Assembly: GCA_013396915.1 (NCBI GenBank)
Contig: VWZL01000108.1
Span: 124,001-188,000 of the forward strand
Direction: 5' to 3'
Length of the DNA: 64,000 nt
Origin: Stercorarius parasiticus
Taxonomy: Eukaryota; Chordata; Aves; Charadriiformes; Stercorariidae
Within the stretch, counting starts at the first letter, position 1, and each line of letters opens with the position of its first letter. This document shows, piece by piece, positions 27,909 through 38,484 of this stretch. A program made the position numbers and the translations under genes. A model generated the notes under the pieces. It was not told the origin of the DNA. It made no database searches and saw nothing but the letters and a program-made list of their open reading frames with translations.

Positions 27909-28075
27909 ATTTTAAATAACAATTATAAATCATTACAATTGCTTACAATTATTTTATAACAAAATAATTTTGTAATACAAATAAATTTGTAATAATTTAC
28001 AATTATTAAAACTGCTTACAAGTGTTTACAATTATTAAAATTATATGTACAATTAAAATTTTGCATATAAGTTGT
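27909..28075. repeat. AT-rich array of TTACAATT units
   Basis: About 165 bases, almost free of G and C. TTACAATT occurs exactly at 27933-27940, 27943-27950, 27997-28004 and 28026-28033, with degenerate copies between. A 16-base unit TTTACAATTATTAAAA is repeated exactly at 27996-28011 and 28025-28040, 29 bases apart. It starts at the truncated edge of the adjacent CR1. It is a degenerate minisatellite or locally duplicated filler, with no sign of coding. Confidence 0.7.
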
Positions 28076-31000
28076 ATTCTAACTTTCAAACGTATATTTT
28101 GAAAAAAAAAATGAAACTGATCAGGACAGGGTAAATTTGAGAAAATGCTCCTCATTGCCCATTGCTGTACACTATACCACTCTTTGTAAGACATCATGAT
28201 CGTCAAAACGCCACAATGAACAATATCAGTTGGACATCATAAGGCATCATGAAGAGCTTACTGTAGCCAATGTATCTATCTCATATATAGGCTCAAGTTC
28301 TTGTTTCCATTCCCTCAATACCCAATTAAGTGCTGCAAGTGTTCAGACACACACTACAATTTCACTGACCTGGAAGAGAAGTCTTAGATTCAGTAACTCA
28401 AAAATTTCCATTTCGATAAGTCTTATGTGAAATATTTCAACCTCAATTTTTCTTGACTTTGACAGATAATTTGCACTTCACAGACTTATCCTTCTTTGGG
28501 ATTTTTGTTTGTTTCAGAGTTTCCTATTTAAATAAGACAAGAAATTCCCACCTACAATTACTTCAGAAATATCAGCTGGTAAAATCCCAACTCGAATTAC
28601 AGCCTCATTGCACATACTGAAAGTGTCAATACAGAAAGATGCAAACTTGTCATTTATAGTAAGTGTCGTGCAATTGGGAAGTCTAAAGTTATGTAATACA
28701 TTTTTGCTACACATCCCTACAGTTTGGAAAGTTTCCCCAGACTCGCTTTTGATGTGTAAAGCGCAATGTTGGGGCAAAATGTCCACACATCTCATTTGTT
28801 TTCTCTATAAAAATGCAGTCTCTATATTCGCTCAACCTACAGTCGTGGTTAGCACAAGAAAGAGGGGTTCTTATTTAAAGGACTACTTCCTTGTACATAT
28901 AGTCATAAATAATTCAAACTAAATTATAGCACATAGCAATTAAATGAACAAAGAACCTGCTGTAATATACCACCTTTGCTTTTTAGTCCTTTCCTTGTAC
29001 GGCAGTATTCAATCTCCAGCCACTCTCAAGAGCTCTCACCCTTTGTGAAAATTAGCACAGAGATGCTGTATTTGGGCACAGAGATGCAGCCAAAGAAAGG
29101 CCAGGACTGTGTAGCACATTATGCTACCTAATAAGAAGGGGTGTTTGTAAATATTATCTCAGTGGCAAAATACTAAAAGGATGTATAAATCTTTTTTGAA
29201 AGCCACCTCAGAATTACTTTTCTAGATCAAAGTTATGCTTAAGAGCAAGGAGCTCACCCACTTTTCCTCCCATTCCCACCCCTTTATGAACTTCAGATTT
29301 TTGCATCATGAAAACGTGACCAATTTTGCAGGTAGATAGGGACAAGGAGAAAAAATGTTCCCCACTTTCCTACATGTCTGATTCCAGACAGCTTTACAAA
29401 ACCATTTCAGATGTTAAGCCATGAAGTTTTCTCCCTTCAGAGGTAAAACCGAGGGCTGATCCCAGCAGGAAGGCGGCAGCCTCCACCTCTCATCAGGATG
29501 AAGTCAGAACCTTCACAGCACCAGTCACACAGAGACAGGTTTTGGCAAGGGGTTATGCCCAGCCCACACCGTGCCTTGGAAAGCCTTCTACATTTACATT
29601 GTCTAAATAAATCCCGCTGTTCTCAGTGAGGTAACTCACAGCCTATAAAGCTGTTCCAATGCACGAGACGTGCGAAGACTATAGCTCAAATTACAAGCTA
29701 TTGAAAGAAGAAACTGACACCTCTTAAAACACATACACCTATAATCCCAACGGCCACTCAATACTAATGAGTCCAAAACACCAACTAAACTCCATATCCC
29801 GTTTAAAGACAGGTTCTTGACCTAACAAACACGAAGGGAACAGAGCTTGCCTTTTCTTCTTCATCACCCCATAAACACGGTTCCCACACTATCTTTCGAG
29901 TGCAGGGAAATTCCTGAGAACTAGATTCAATGTAGGTACCCCTATTTAGGCAGCCCATAATCCCTGCAGCTCTTCATAAATCTTCTAATGGCGGATTATC
30001 TATTTATGATTAGTAATAGGAGAAAAACGAGAGCAACATTTAGGCTCCTCTGAACTCTGTAGGTCTTTGGTCAAAGTGGCCAGAAGATCACCATACCATA
30101 ACAGGCTCCCCCGTGGCTTTCTGTTGGTTTTCTTTTGTTGTGGTTTTTTGTTTTGGTTTGGGTTTTTTTTGGTTTGTTTTTTTTTTTTACCCCCCCTGCT
30201 GCGTAAGTATCCCTAGAAGAGGAGGTGGCCTGCAGCACAGAGCAAGTATGCTAATGTCATATCATCCTAACTGCCATGCCAACAGCAATCACACACACCC
30301 CTGCTCACAGACATCTGCCAAATAATCACTTAAGCAAGCATCAACTACAGAGATTAGCAAAAGCATCTGACAATGCGCAAATCAGACAAGAAACATGGGC
30401 TGAAGAGACAGCTTAGGAAAGTGAGGATTTAATAAGTGAAATGACATGAAGTTCCTGAATCAAAGCTTGCAGTATTTTTGGAAGATTTCTGAAAATCCTA
30501 TCTGTTGGCCTTAGAATTTTTTTCCACCCCTCAGTCCCTACTGCATATCAGCTGCACCCAGGCAGACTTCTAATAAAAGCAAGTGACTCTTGCGCAAACA
30601 AAAACATCTTTGTGACCTCTGGGAAGGCAGCAATCCAAGCAAACAACCAGGCAGTCAGGTGGCACAAGCTACGGGGAAGCAATCGGAGCATCTCAGGGGC
30701 CTTTCATCAGTAGCAGAAGGGAAAGCTAAGCCACTACCCTAGAAGACTGGGATTCCAGGAGAAACCACCCTAGGTGGAACAAGAAGTTTAGACTACTTTC
30801 ATTCAATATAGTGGGGGTGGGGAGGCTACTTTTGAATACATAATTTTTAGTGTTCAAACTAAAGGAACAGAGTGTTTTCTTACCAGAATTAAGGCAGAGT
30901 ATCAGAACAATTTCTTGATTTATCTTTAATTTACTAAAAGGTGCTTCACTCCAAAAGCACTTTCAATAAAAGCAATGAAATTCTGCTGCAAGTGGAAGAG

Positions 31001-34000
31001 CCACGACCATTTACCAGATTATAACTCATTTGTGTCTTACTTTGAAGAATTTGTCACCAAAACAAATGGGTGGGCACCCTTTCTAACTCTTAGGCTGAAT
31101 TCTATAGTCCTCATTATGATGAAGCTCTTGCTGAAGCATCAGCTTTGCCTGAATAATGGTTGGAGGATGTGTGCTTGGTTTAGTATTAATCTCTGCTTGA
31201 CAGGAAGAATATGATTCTTAGTGAGCTGAAAAAGATCTCAATATGGAAATGGAAGAATTTCAGTTGTCCAAAAGCAAACTGTGAGTTTGTAGTGCCACAA
31301 CACTAGAGACAGCACCATATTAGAGGTGCCATCTTTATACCAAGCCTATTTCTAAGTCCCTTCCTATACCACTTTTTTCAAAGACAGTAGACCTTTCTTA
31401 AGAGATCCATCCATTACCGTCTAACAAAGTGCCTAGAGGAGCATCACAGAAATGTTAAAATGGGCATTTTGAGCCAATGTGAGTCTTCCCACTGTTGCCT
31501 GCATGCTGTGCACCGGTAAAAAAAAAAGACAAAACACCTGTAAAATAGTTATTTTTAAATACAAAGTTTTTGATATGAGAACTACCTACACACAGTATTA
31601 AGTACATTTTGGATGCTCCTGTGACGGAGGGAAAGATGCTCCAGACTGTGAGCCTTCTGTTGCAGGCTACAGATGGGCGCATACATTTGCATTGCACTAC
31701 TAAGGCTCTTTTGCACTTTGAGATACATGATGTGTGAGAAGTATAGCTAAAAAAAATAAATACATACATAAATAAATCTGCTGTACTAGTGATCCAGTCG
31801 AAACAAGGAAGCCTTAAATGCAATAATCAGATCATCTTTAGTTGGTTATGAAACTAATGCCAGTGTTCACATGGCTCTGAGAAACAAAACCCAAGAACAA
31901 AACAGGTTTTGTGCCTGATATCCAATGGAACTGGATCTGAGAAGCCAGTTCAGTCATTTTCGTTGCTTGCAATCAGACAGGTTCCACAGATAGCTATGTA
32001 TTTACTGCTTGTGTCAATGCACAGGGAATTCATCCTTTCTTATATACCCGTAGAGCACAATTAACTGGTTTTTACCTTTCTAATCCTTAGGGACAGCCTA
32101 AGGCAACAGGCAGATGCAAGTAGTAAAGTCAGACAGTGAATACAACAGCAGAATGGTCTATCTTCCTTAATGAGCTCAGAAGATCAAGACCAACTTTGCA
32201 CTCAAGCCTGCGAAACAGGCTACCTCCACCTCATTGCCAGCATCCCTAGTGCTTTGCCTGTCTCCACTGCCACCTGGACCAGCCCCACTAAGACAACAGA
32301 GCATCAGCCCAGGCGTGGAGAGAGAGGCTTGCTGAAGGAAAGAAAAGCCTACCCATCCTCCTCTTCCCTCCCAGTTGTTCTGTCTGGTTTTAATCTTGGG
32401 AGGAGAACTTATACAGACAGTGAGTTGCTCCAAAAATATTGTTTGAAGACAGCAAAAATTCTATTTCTTTTACACTGTTAGCTAGCAGTGGGCCAGTGTC
32501 AAAACAAGCTTTTGGACTGAGATATTAGAGGATTTCCCCTCTTTTTCTTCCCTCCCCACAGGCACTTGACAATAGTGTCATCTACAACTAAGTAGGGGAT
32601 GTTTACAAGGTCCAGGCTACACTGGAACTCCGTAGAAACTAATGAGGAAGGAAGATTTTTCTAACACTCTCGTGAAACATTTAATGAGCTCTGAAATAGT
32701 GCTGGCAGGCCTCAGAGGAGAAAGGTCCTGTTTAAAACTGAACTTTCCAGTTTACTAAGTGGCAGGGGACTGGAGCCCCAAGCACTATTTATTTTCAGAG
32801 ACTATTTTTATCAGAAAATCCCCAACTCCCGTAACGTTCTTCTGCTCTAGAAGTCTTTACCCCTCTGTCGCAGCTGCCATGCAGTCAATGGCACTTGCCA
32901 AGTAACATGCTCGTAGGGCCCAAATTAACATATTAATACATTTTTCTTAATGTAATGAAACTGGATTTTGCCTCAGACATAGTTTGCTCTACTCCTCACC
33001 TCCAGAGGTTACCTACATTGAAACCAGAATCTGCTACTATGGGAAGGCAAGGAAGGGCAGAGGCTTTTTGGAGTGGAGAGGGGTGGAAATCACCTGGCTG
33101 CATCAGTAATACATCAAACTCTTTATTATATTCACATTCCCCCTTCTCATCTCCCATGAAACTGCCTACAGCTGTGTTCTCTCAACCTTTGGTCTGAAAG
33201 ACATTAAAAAGCAGTCTGCAAGATGACTACAGTTTTTAAAAAGTCACTCCCACATATGTAAGCAAGCAAGGAAATGAGAAAAGTTTTTTAAAAAAATAAA
33301 AAATCATCATGGTGCCACTGCAGGAGGTAGAGCCAAATATTTTAAATGGTTCAGTGATTCTATTCCTTGGAGTAAAATAAGGTGAGACTTATTGGCCAAG
33401 AGAGTGTCTAGTTTGCTAAAGTCCCACTGACCCTTTCTACCATGATGAGGTAAGCCATGGCTGAAAACTTAACAAACTGAACTATTTTAATACCACTACA
33501 TGAAACACCACCTGCAACAGGGCCTTTTAAGTCTTAAAGGTCCTTACTTTTCACTAGTGAAAAGACTGTGAGCCTGAAGAGGGTCTGAAAATCATTAATG
33601 AATTTGGCATCACAAAATCAGTTCTTCTGGCAACTCAGAGCACACAAAATTTTAAGCAGCAAATTCCAATACTGACTGCCAACTCTTATTTCATGGGTTG
33701 GATCAAGCTCATGTTAAAGGTAGCGGGATTAAAGAGTTTCTCCAGCTGATGACCGACTCCATTTGACATACGTTCAATGGTTTGCACAGCATATTTAAAT
33801 AAATACATAAAAATCTACTAGTCTTTATGTAGTATCTATTACAGTTGGCACAAATAACAGGTATCAGTCCCTTGGAAGTTAATGACACACAGAAGATACA
33901 CCTTTCCTCATCTTGTTTAGCTGCTGCTGTGTCAATCCACAGAGACACCGCCATACCGTTTCTTATGCAACTAAAATGCTCTGTGAGTTATTGTATTAAA

Positions 34001-34180
34001 ACACAAACCTCCCTATTACAGAAGACATTGCTCACTCCTTTAATTTCATTTTTCCACAGCGCTTCTGCTGAAGAAAGCTGATGTAAGACAACTGACTCAA
34101 ATTCCCCCCAACTCTCCTCAAATGCACACTGAACACTTGACAATGCCCACTTTTCTATTTTCCTCTCCACGGCTCCATCG
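28076..34180. other. Unique non-coding DNA
   Basis: No supported exon. A minus-strand open frame at 28514-28795 (93 codons) has balanced composition but no recognisable domain. A T/G-rich polypurine-polypyrimidine tract lies at about 30124-30190. The frame at 31455-31823 (minus) has no recognisable content. AT-rich simple patches occur near 31748-31775 and 33285-33305. Confidence 0.5.
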
Positions 34181-34189
34181 GAGAGGACC

Positions 34190-35060
34190 CTCTATGCATT
34201 CAGAGCAGCACAATGGAGAATGATTTCCAAAGCATTAACTTGGAGCCATTGAGACTTGGATGTTTTCAAAATGACTCTATTGTGCTCAAAGGATTCTAGA
34301 CTACCCCAGCTAATCTAGAAAAGAGTCTTTTTCCCTTTCTCAAAGCATCCATCCCTCGAGCCATCCCTGGAGTGCATTGTTGGGGCTCATTCCTTAGTGC
34401 AGCGAGCTCCATCAGTCAAAGCTCAACAGATACAAATAATATCAGGATATGGATATAAATTAGTGCGACAGACCCTAAATAGTTTTGACAGGTTTAGTAA
34501 GTATATATAGCGACACAGAATGCTATTCCTGCTGTCAGACATCAATATGTAGACAGAAGATTGGGGGCACCATGGAAACTCAGCGACATAAGAGTGGTAT
34601 TGATTGGATAGAAAATGAGGCTGCAATTTAAGCTTAAGGCTGCCAGAGATGCCAAGAATGGAGAATGACCTCCAGCAGTGAATTTTCAGCATAAGCTCCC
34701 TGTGAACAAGCCAGTCCAAGAAGGATAAATCAGGGACAAGCTCACCAGGGATATGGGTCGACCGAATGCCGGCTACCAGATGAGAATCACCCCGTGTGTG
34801 CGCGCGTTACAGTGACCTAGTTCGTTCAAAGACAGCATTTTGAATGGTTTATTATGGACGCTTGAAACAAAGAGATTTCCTCAATTAAAGTCCTGAAATG
34901 AATCCTCTAAATGAAAATGCTTTTGATACACTGATCAGCAAGAGGTTGTAAATATCGAAGCAAAGCGTACATTGTTAAAGACCAGTTCCCACAGAAAACA
35001 ACCCGGTTGGGAGTGTAGGTAATGAGGGGGCCCGAACAGAGCAGGAGGTTTCGTGAGCAA
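34190..35060. promoter_or_regulatory. Candidate conserved enhancer block
   Basis: Repeat-free DNA with retained isolated CpGs (for example GGGTCGACCGAATGCCGG near 34757 and TGCGCGCGTTACAG near 34800) inside AT-rich flanks. Neutral CpGs usually decay, so such CpGs often mark constraint. Words resembling factor sites include GGTTTATTATGG (HOX/CDX-like), GAAACAAAGAG (SOX/TCF-like) and TACATTGTTAAAG (SOX-like). If the promoter near 38 kb reads leftward, this block would sit about 3-4 kb into the first intron. Conservation was not tested. Confidence 0.35.
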
Positions 35061-37000
35061 TGCCAGCTCCATCCCTAATGCCCCAGTCTTACACTAAAAC
35101 ACTTGCTACACTATAACACTTGATAAATCATATCCGCACTGCCATGAAAACACACTAAAATAAAATAGAGTATGAGTTAAATCAGTGCATTTTCAGAGCT
35201 CCTGTAAAAGATTATTTTTATTTGTTTTCTGAGGACTCGGGAACAACCGTTCCCAGAACGACAGAGAAGAAACACAGGACATGTCAGGGAAATACCTCGC
35301 TGGAGCCGCGATTGCTGGAAGTCAGCTAAGTAATAACATTCACATTAGCGACAGAAAGATGAATCTACACAAAACATCCATCAGCTGTACAGCTGTGTCA
35401 GGAATAAGATAAGCCTCCAAAGTGTTCTCAGCATCAATATGGGCGCAAGAGGAACACAGGCATATGGCACTGGGATAGCAGCACTATCATTTGTAATACT
35501 ATAGTAAGACCAACCTTCTGCTGGCAAGGATGTTATCAGCCACAGGCAGCATCTCAAATAACTGGCAATAGACACCTGGATAATTGCAAAAAGTCTTGTT
35601 TTTCTTAGGCCACTTCTATACTATAAACAAAGACTTGCCATTCGTTAAAGAAAGACTTGTTGCTGGCTTCTCTTTTTTCCACCTAAGAGCCTGCTCTGGA
35701 GCACGCTAAATTCAATAAGTTTCTGTCCTTCAATTTCATCCAAAGCTTCATAAGTAGTAAGTCACCGAAGAGTTTAGTTCAGCCTCGAGACAGGGGTATA
35801 TTAAACCCCTGCTTTCTTTCCATTTAGGGAGAGTCACTAAACTATGCAGCAGGTTTTTTCTGGCTGTTTTTTTGTTTGTTTGTCTTCTCCAATTAAGTAC
35901 CCTCTCCATTCACTTCCAAATTTTCATTCCTACACCAAATTAGCAAATTTTGTCATAAATATGCAGGTTCCTTTTTCCCTTCGGACCATTTCTCTTGATC
36001 GAAAGTTCAGACTGTTTTTCTTTTTTCTTTTTCTTAATTCTTATTTCTTTGCATGGAGGAAACAGAAATACACAGAAAAAAACCCCATAAATTTTGCTTT
36101 GTACATCAGCTCAAGCACACTGTCCGGAAAACATGAAAGACGAGTATTTCTTTATAACAACTTTTCCCATATCCTTCCCATCTCTCTGTTTCTCTCCATC
36201 CCTTCCCTCCTCCTCCCTAATACAAGCAGTTACACCCTCAGTCTATTTCTTTTCCAATAAGTTGAACTTCGCTAAAAGCTCGGAACAATCAAGCCCCAAG
36301 GGGAAAACAAGGAAAAGGCAGAGAGTTCAAGAGTCGATGAGCCACAGGTAAAGCATTCTTCCACTGTCATACAAGTCACTTAGAGCAAACAGGATCTAAT
36401 TAAAACACCTACCCACTACCCATAGCTGCAGGGTTATCTCCCAGAGAAAGTTTTAATGCATGTTGCAAACATGCCCACAATGCTCCCGAGACCCAACTAG
36501 TTTCTAGGGTTTACATCCTAGAATCCAGCTTCAGCGCGTATCACTAAGCTGATGGACAGTAGATATTCACTGCCAAGGCAAACCACTTGCAGTGTGGAAG
36601 CGCTCAACAGCCAACTGGAACATGTAAAAGAAGCCAATGAGCCCCTGAAGAATGTAGACTATCTTTCCTCTATAAAAAACCCTCTACTTTTAAAGAGGAG
36701 ATGAAGGAGGGTAAGGAGTTAGAAGCATCAATGTTGGAGACCATAACACGTTTGCAGAATAGTGTGTATGCTCAACAGGAGGAAAGTGTTTTCACCATTG
36801 TTAAGTCAGATTTTCTCCCAACCTATCCCTTCAGAGGAAGTCTAAGACACAAACTAACAACGGCAGTTTTAAATAGATCTATCGGCACTTGCTGGACTCA
36901 GTTGTCCCACCAAAAGTAAACTAGGGATGAGAAGGCTAAGACACAATAAAAATATCCGTTAAAGTGCTCAGTTTGAGGGTACAATTTAACCACGTTATCC
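35061..37000. other. Unique non-coding DNA leading into the CpG island
   Basis: No exon supported. 35280-35570 has further enhancer-like texture. 35850-36260 is T/C-rich on the plus strand; its open frame (138 codons at 35844-36260) is a hydrophobic translation of pyrimidine-rich DNA and is not credible as a gene. CpG density starts to rise after about 37000. Confidence 0.5.
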
Positions 37001-37258
37001 CAACTCTCCACCGGAATGTTCCTGGCACAGGGCAACTGGGACCTGCAGGAGGTTTGCCGCTATGGGGTCACTCCGCTGCCCTTTTGTCCTCTCGAAACGG
37101 ATCAGCCCGAGGACTCCTGCCTCCCTTTCCCGCTGGGTCACGTCCCCCACCGCCACCTCTCTCCTCCTCACCCTGCCTCGGCTTTTGAACGCTCCCATGT
37201 ACCAAACCAACGCCAACACCCCCAGCGGGGTGGCCGTCCGCGCGGCAGCGCTCCCCAC

Positions 37259-37541
37259 NNNNNNNNNNNNNNNNNNNNNNNNNNNNNNNNNNNNNNNNNN
37301 NNNNNNNNNNNNNNNNNNNNNNNNNNNNNNNNNNNNNNNNNNNNNNNNNNNNNNNNNNNNNNNNNNNNNNNNNNNNNNNNNNNNNNNNNNNNNNNNNNNN
37401 NNNNNNNNNNNNNNNNNNNNNNNNNNNNNNNNNNNNNNNNNNNNNNNNNNNNNNNNNNNNNNNNNNNNNNNNNNNNNNNNNNNNNNNNNNNNNNNNNNNN
37501 NNNNNNNNNNNNNNNNNNNNNNNNNNNNNNNNNNNNNNNNN
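37259..37541. other. Assembly gap, 283 N
   Basis: 283 unknown bases inside the CpG island. Flanks are CG-rich (GCGCTCCCCAC before, CCCGCCTGTCCC after). Very GC-rich or quadruplex-forming bird DNA is often lost in short-read assemblies, which probably explains the gap. The missing piece lies downstream of the predicted minus-strand splice donor, so it may hold part of the first intron or an alternative first exon. Open frames crossing it cannot be trusted. Confidence 0.99.
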
Positions 37542-37865
37542 CCCGCCTGTCCCTCGAACAGGTGTCTCCGGGGCCGCAGGTGCCCCCCCACACCCCGCTG
37601 GGTCCGGGCTCCCACCCAACCCCACGGCCCCTCTCCCCGGCACCCACTGGGCGGCGAGAGCAGGCGAGATGGGGCCGGGGCCGCGGAACCCCGCTGGGGC
37701 AAGTCACCCGAGGATGGGAAGAGTCCCCTGGAGCCGGGGCAAGCCCCCCGGAGCCGTGGCAGGGCGGGGAGCAGCGCTTCCCACCCTCCCCTTGGAGAAG
37801 CGGGGCGCGGGGGGCACCATCCCTCGGGCAGACCCCACGAGCCCCCGCCGCTCCCTCGGACTTAC

Positions 37866-38045
37866 TTGGGGCGGCAAAAATCTCTTCTCCCGCAGCTGAG
37901 AGGGGCGAGCCACGGGCGTCCCCGCTGAGCAGCGGCTGCTGCTGCTTCTGCTGCCGGCGCCGCAGCGCGTCCCTTCGCTTCCCCACGGACGGGCTCGCCG
38001 GCCGCCGCCTCACGCCCCGCTCCGCCCGCGCCCCGTCTCTCTCTC
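37866..38045 (-). other. Putative non-coding first exon (5' UTR) with splice donor
   Basis: On the minus strand, transcription from a TATA box at 38069-38076 would start near 38045. The sequence then runs, with no ATG, to CCGCCCCAA followed by GTAAGTCC, a near-perfect donor with the GT at 37864-37865. The exon would be about 180 bases, GC-rich, with a CAGCAG-repeat-like stretch near 37935-37955. The gene body would lie at lower coordinates, possibly outside the window, as no coding exon was recognised. The start is inferred from TATA spacing and the donor is seen directly. Could be a protein-coding gene's 5' UTR or a long non-coding RNA. Confidence 0.5.
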
Positions 38046-38068
38046 CCGCCGGAGATTTCTCGCCGAGA

Positions 38069-38076
38069 TTTTTATA
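38069..38076 (-). promoter_or_regulatory. TATA box
   Basis: TATAAAAA on the minus strand, in the context CCAGTATAAAAATCTCGG. It sits in a CpG island, about 200 bases upstream of a consensus splice donor. TATA boxes in CpG islands are a minority and tend to mark genes with focused, regulated initiation. The orientation supports leftward transcription. Confidence 0.6.
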
Positions 38077-38182
38077 CTGGAGGCAGGGAACCTGATCCGC
38101 GCTTTGACTCGGCAGAGCCCGGGCTGCGGCGAAGGCGGCGAGAGGAGGGCGGCGGGGCAAAGCGAGCGGCCGCGCTGCCCCC

Positions 38183-38190
38183 TCATGTGA
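38183..38190. promoter_or_regulatory. TCATGTGA E-box palindrome
   Basis: A perfect 8-base palindrome about 110 bases upstream of the TATA box. TCATGTGA/TCACATGA is the preferred extended E-box of the MITF/TFE family of bHLH-ZIP factors. It overlaps a CTGCCCCCTCATGTG word that partly resembles a CTCF core. Binding is inference. Confidence 0.35.
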
Positions 38191-38249
38191 TGCGGCGGGG
38201 GCGCGCCCGACGGGCGGGTCACCCGCGGGGCAGCCTCGCCCCCGCCGAC

Positions 38250-38288
38250 GGGGACTGGGGGTGCGGAGGGTGGGAAGGGGGCGGGACG
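38250..38288 (+). other. G-quadruplex candidate upstream of the promoter
   Basis: Six or more runs of three to five G with mostly short loops (GGGG ACT GGGGG TGCGGA GGG T GGG AA GGGGG C GGG). This meets the standard four-run quadruplex rule several times over. It lies about 180-210 bases upstream of the minus-strand TATA box, on the strand opposite to the inferred transcript. Confidence 0.6.
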
Positions 38289-38484
38289 GGACCGTACCGG
38301 GGGGGCTGCGCCGACGGAGGGGCTCGGCGGCAGCTCCCCGTGCGCCCGGCGGCAGGGGTCCCCGCGGCGGGGGATCGGGCCGCCGGCAACGGGCTTGTAA
38401 GACCAGGCGACTTCCCCTCCTCTTCATCACGGCACCCCCGGCCGCTGGAGGGGTGTGGGCACTTCACGGTACCCCCCGGCCGGT

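Larger units (their letters stand above)
37010..38480. promoter_or_regulatory. CpG island promoter region
   Basis: An abrupt rise in G+C and CpG compared with both flanks, about 1.4 kb long and interrupted by an assembly gap. It contains GC-box-like runs (GGGCGGGACGGG near 38279), CCCCGCCGACGG near 38239, an E-box palindrome and a TATA box on the minus strand. Such islands mark promoters of most vertebrate genes. Long open frames on both strands across it are a by-product of high GC and of unknown bases, not evidence of protein. This is the only strong promoter-type landmark in the window. Confidence 0.85.

Noticed and set aside
35844..36260. 138-codon plus-strand frame
   Set aside because: A translation of T/C-rich low-complexity DNA (Phe/Ser/Leu-rich); no domain.
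36995..37258. Minus-strand frame left of the gap as a coding first exon (MGAFKSRGR with a possible GTGAGG donor)
   Set aside because: Weak start context, no recognised protein and no conserved domain; it sits downstream of a better donor and cannot be judged with the gap unfilled.
38387..38406. Plus-strand splice donor (CTT/GTAAGA) implying a rightward first exon
   Set aside because: A donor-like hexamer alone in GC-rich DNA with no TATA or supporting exon on that strand; the minus-strand model is better supported.
37016..38430. Very long open frames (up to 420 codons) on both strands around the gap
   Set aside because: They owe their length to 283 unknown bases and to high GC with few stops. 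Translations are Arg/Pro/Gly-rich with no domain, and both strands are open at once.
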